The notes beneath the pieces were generated by a model. It saw nothing but the letters and a program-made list of their open reading frames with translations. It made no database searches and was not told the origin of the DNA. A stretch of DNA of 64,000 nucleotides from Branchipolynoe longqiensis (Eukaryota; Annelida; Polychaeta; Phyllodocida; Polynoidae). The stretch is from NCBI GenBank assembly GCA_030323885.1, contig CM059192.1:689001-753000 (forward strand), given 5' to 3'. This document shows positions 63,057 through 64,000 of this stretch, in pieces (position 1 is the first letter of the stretch; the number at the start of each line of letters is the position of its first letter). Both the position numbers and the translations under genes were made by a program.

Positions 63057-63057
63057 A

Positions 63058-63388
63058 CCTAATCCGAACGCGGTGGCCAAATCAGTAGAGCGCAGGCTTC
63101 CCGTGCAGAAATTCGGGAGTTCGAAACCTGGCTGAGTCAAATCAATGACTTACAAAATTGATACTTGTCACCACCTAGCCTGGCGCTCGGCATTACTAGT
63201 ATAGAGCTCGGACCAGTTAGCTCAGTATTAGGATAATGCGACTGAGTGAGAAATTGGGTCATTGTGCTGGCAGCCTGATTTCCCAGTGGGGAAGCACTAT
63301 AAAGTCGGCATGAGCGCGCACTATTACAAGTCGGTACCCATCCTGATATGACCTTAGATGTTCCTAGGATGTAAAAAAACACACAACA
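63058..63388 (+). mobile_element. tRNA-derived SINE, full length
   Basis: The head CGAACGCGGTGGCCAAATCA with a degenerate B box, body GGATAATGCGACTGAGTGAG and tail GTTCCTAGGATGTAAAAAAA. It is somewhat diverged from the 47.3-kb copy. Confidence 0.88.
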
Positions 63389-63467
63389 CTCCTGTCATTG
63401 TATGCTCTAGTGACGTCACACTGCCTAATGTCATGGGGGTATTAATCAGTTATTGCCCGATATCAGG

Positions 63468-64000
63468 GTTGAGGCGATTTGACAAAGGGGAATATGAGTA
63501 CTTATAGTTTGTGGTTTTTGGAATAGCTATTCTCTGGTGACAAAGGGGAATATGAGTACTTATAGTTTGTGGTTTTTGGAATAGCTATTCTCTGGTGACA
63601 AAGGAGAATGTGCGTACTTATAGGTTGTGGTTTTTGGAATAGCTATTCTCTGGTGACAAAGGGGAATGTGCATACTTATAGTTTGTGGTTTTTGGAATAG
63701 CTATTCTCTGGTGACAAAGGGGAATGTGCGTACTTATAGTTTGTGGTTTTTGGAATAGCTATTCTCTGGTGACAAAGGAGAATATGAGTACTTATAGTTT
63801 GTGGTTTTTGGAATAGCTATTCTCTGGTGACAAAGGGGAATATGAGTACTTATAGGTTGTGGTTTTTGGAATAGCTATTCTCTGGTGACAAAGGGGAATA
63901 TGAGTACATATAGTTTGTGGTTTTTGGAATAGCTATTCTCTGGTGACAAAGGAGAATGTGCGTACTTATAGGTTGTGGTTTTTGGAATAGCTATCCTCTG
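63468..64000. repeat. 58-bp minisatellite running off the right edge
   Basis: At least nine units of GACAAAGGGGAATATGAGTA, CTTATAGTTTGTGGTTTTTG, GAATAGCTATTCTCTGGT. GAATAGCTATTC is a 12-bp palindrome in every unit. Confidence 0.96.

Noticed and set aside
62753..63057. Gly/Val-rich minus-strand frames
   Set aside because: Antisense of the CA-rich simple repeat next to exon 17.

Overview
The window is nuclear DNA from a multicellular animal. It has intron-split genes with GT-AG junctions, tRNA-derived SINEs, a DIRS-order retrotransposon, LINE pieces, many foldback (MITE-like) elements and a very large amount of minisatellite DNA. The taxon is not proven. A dispersed repeat at about 47.7-47.95 kb looks like one I remember from mollusc genomes. 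Minisatellites that carry splice sites are something I remember from amphioxus. An invertebrate (lophotrochozoan or cephalochordate) is the safest statement.

Two host genes can be reconstructed exon by exon with matching splice phases. (1) On the minus strand, TSEN54 (structural subunit of the tRNA-splicing endonuclease) starts at 17709 and runs left out of the window. Seven coding exons are visible: 17709-17663, 8362-8201, 7711-7648, 7098-7015, 6327-6176, 4774-3162 and 1800-1740. Its largest exon contains an in-frame 39-bp minisatellite. Its 9.3-kb first intron holds a nearly complete DIRS element. (2) On the plus strand, a PTPN13-like gene (KIND-FERM; FRMPD2 is the alternative) has 17 visible coding exons from 21406 to 62913, giving 924 codons in one unbroken frame. 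The KIND domain is built from the first four exons, an Arg/Ser-rich linker follows, then a complete FERM domain and an acidic segment. The PDZ and phosphatase parts, if present, lie beyond the right edge. The two genes are divergent with 3.7 kb between their start codons.

Layout: 1-1.45 kb, 5' fragment of a DIRS element with a SINE inside; 1.7-8.4 kb, TSEN54 exons 2-7; 8.4-17.7 kb, TSEN54 intron 1 with foldback elements, a (TATG)n tract, a LINE ORF1 remnant and the DIRS element; 17.7-21.4 kb, intergenic; 21.4-62.9 kb, PTPN13-like gene; 63-64 kb, its next intron with a SINE and a 58-bp array.

The most notable pattern is that nearly every large intron of the PTPN13-like gene is filled by a tandem array, and several arrays run exactly into a splice junction. 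In at least two (83-bp units before exon 3, 57-bp units before exon 16) each repeat unit carries a copy of the real 3' splice site, giving dozens of decoy acceptors upstream of the true one. Two other arrays look like separate amplifications of the head and the tail of the local SINE. The very long open frames inside the arrays (up to about 2000 codons) arise because the units are multiples of three bases, and I do not call them genes.
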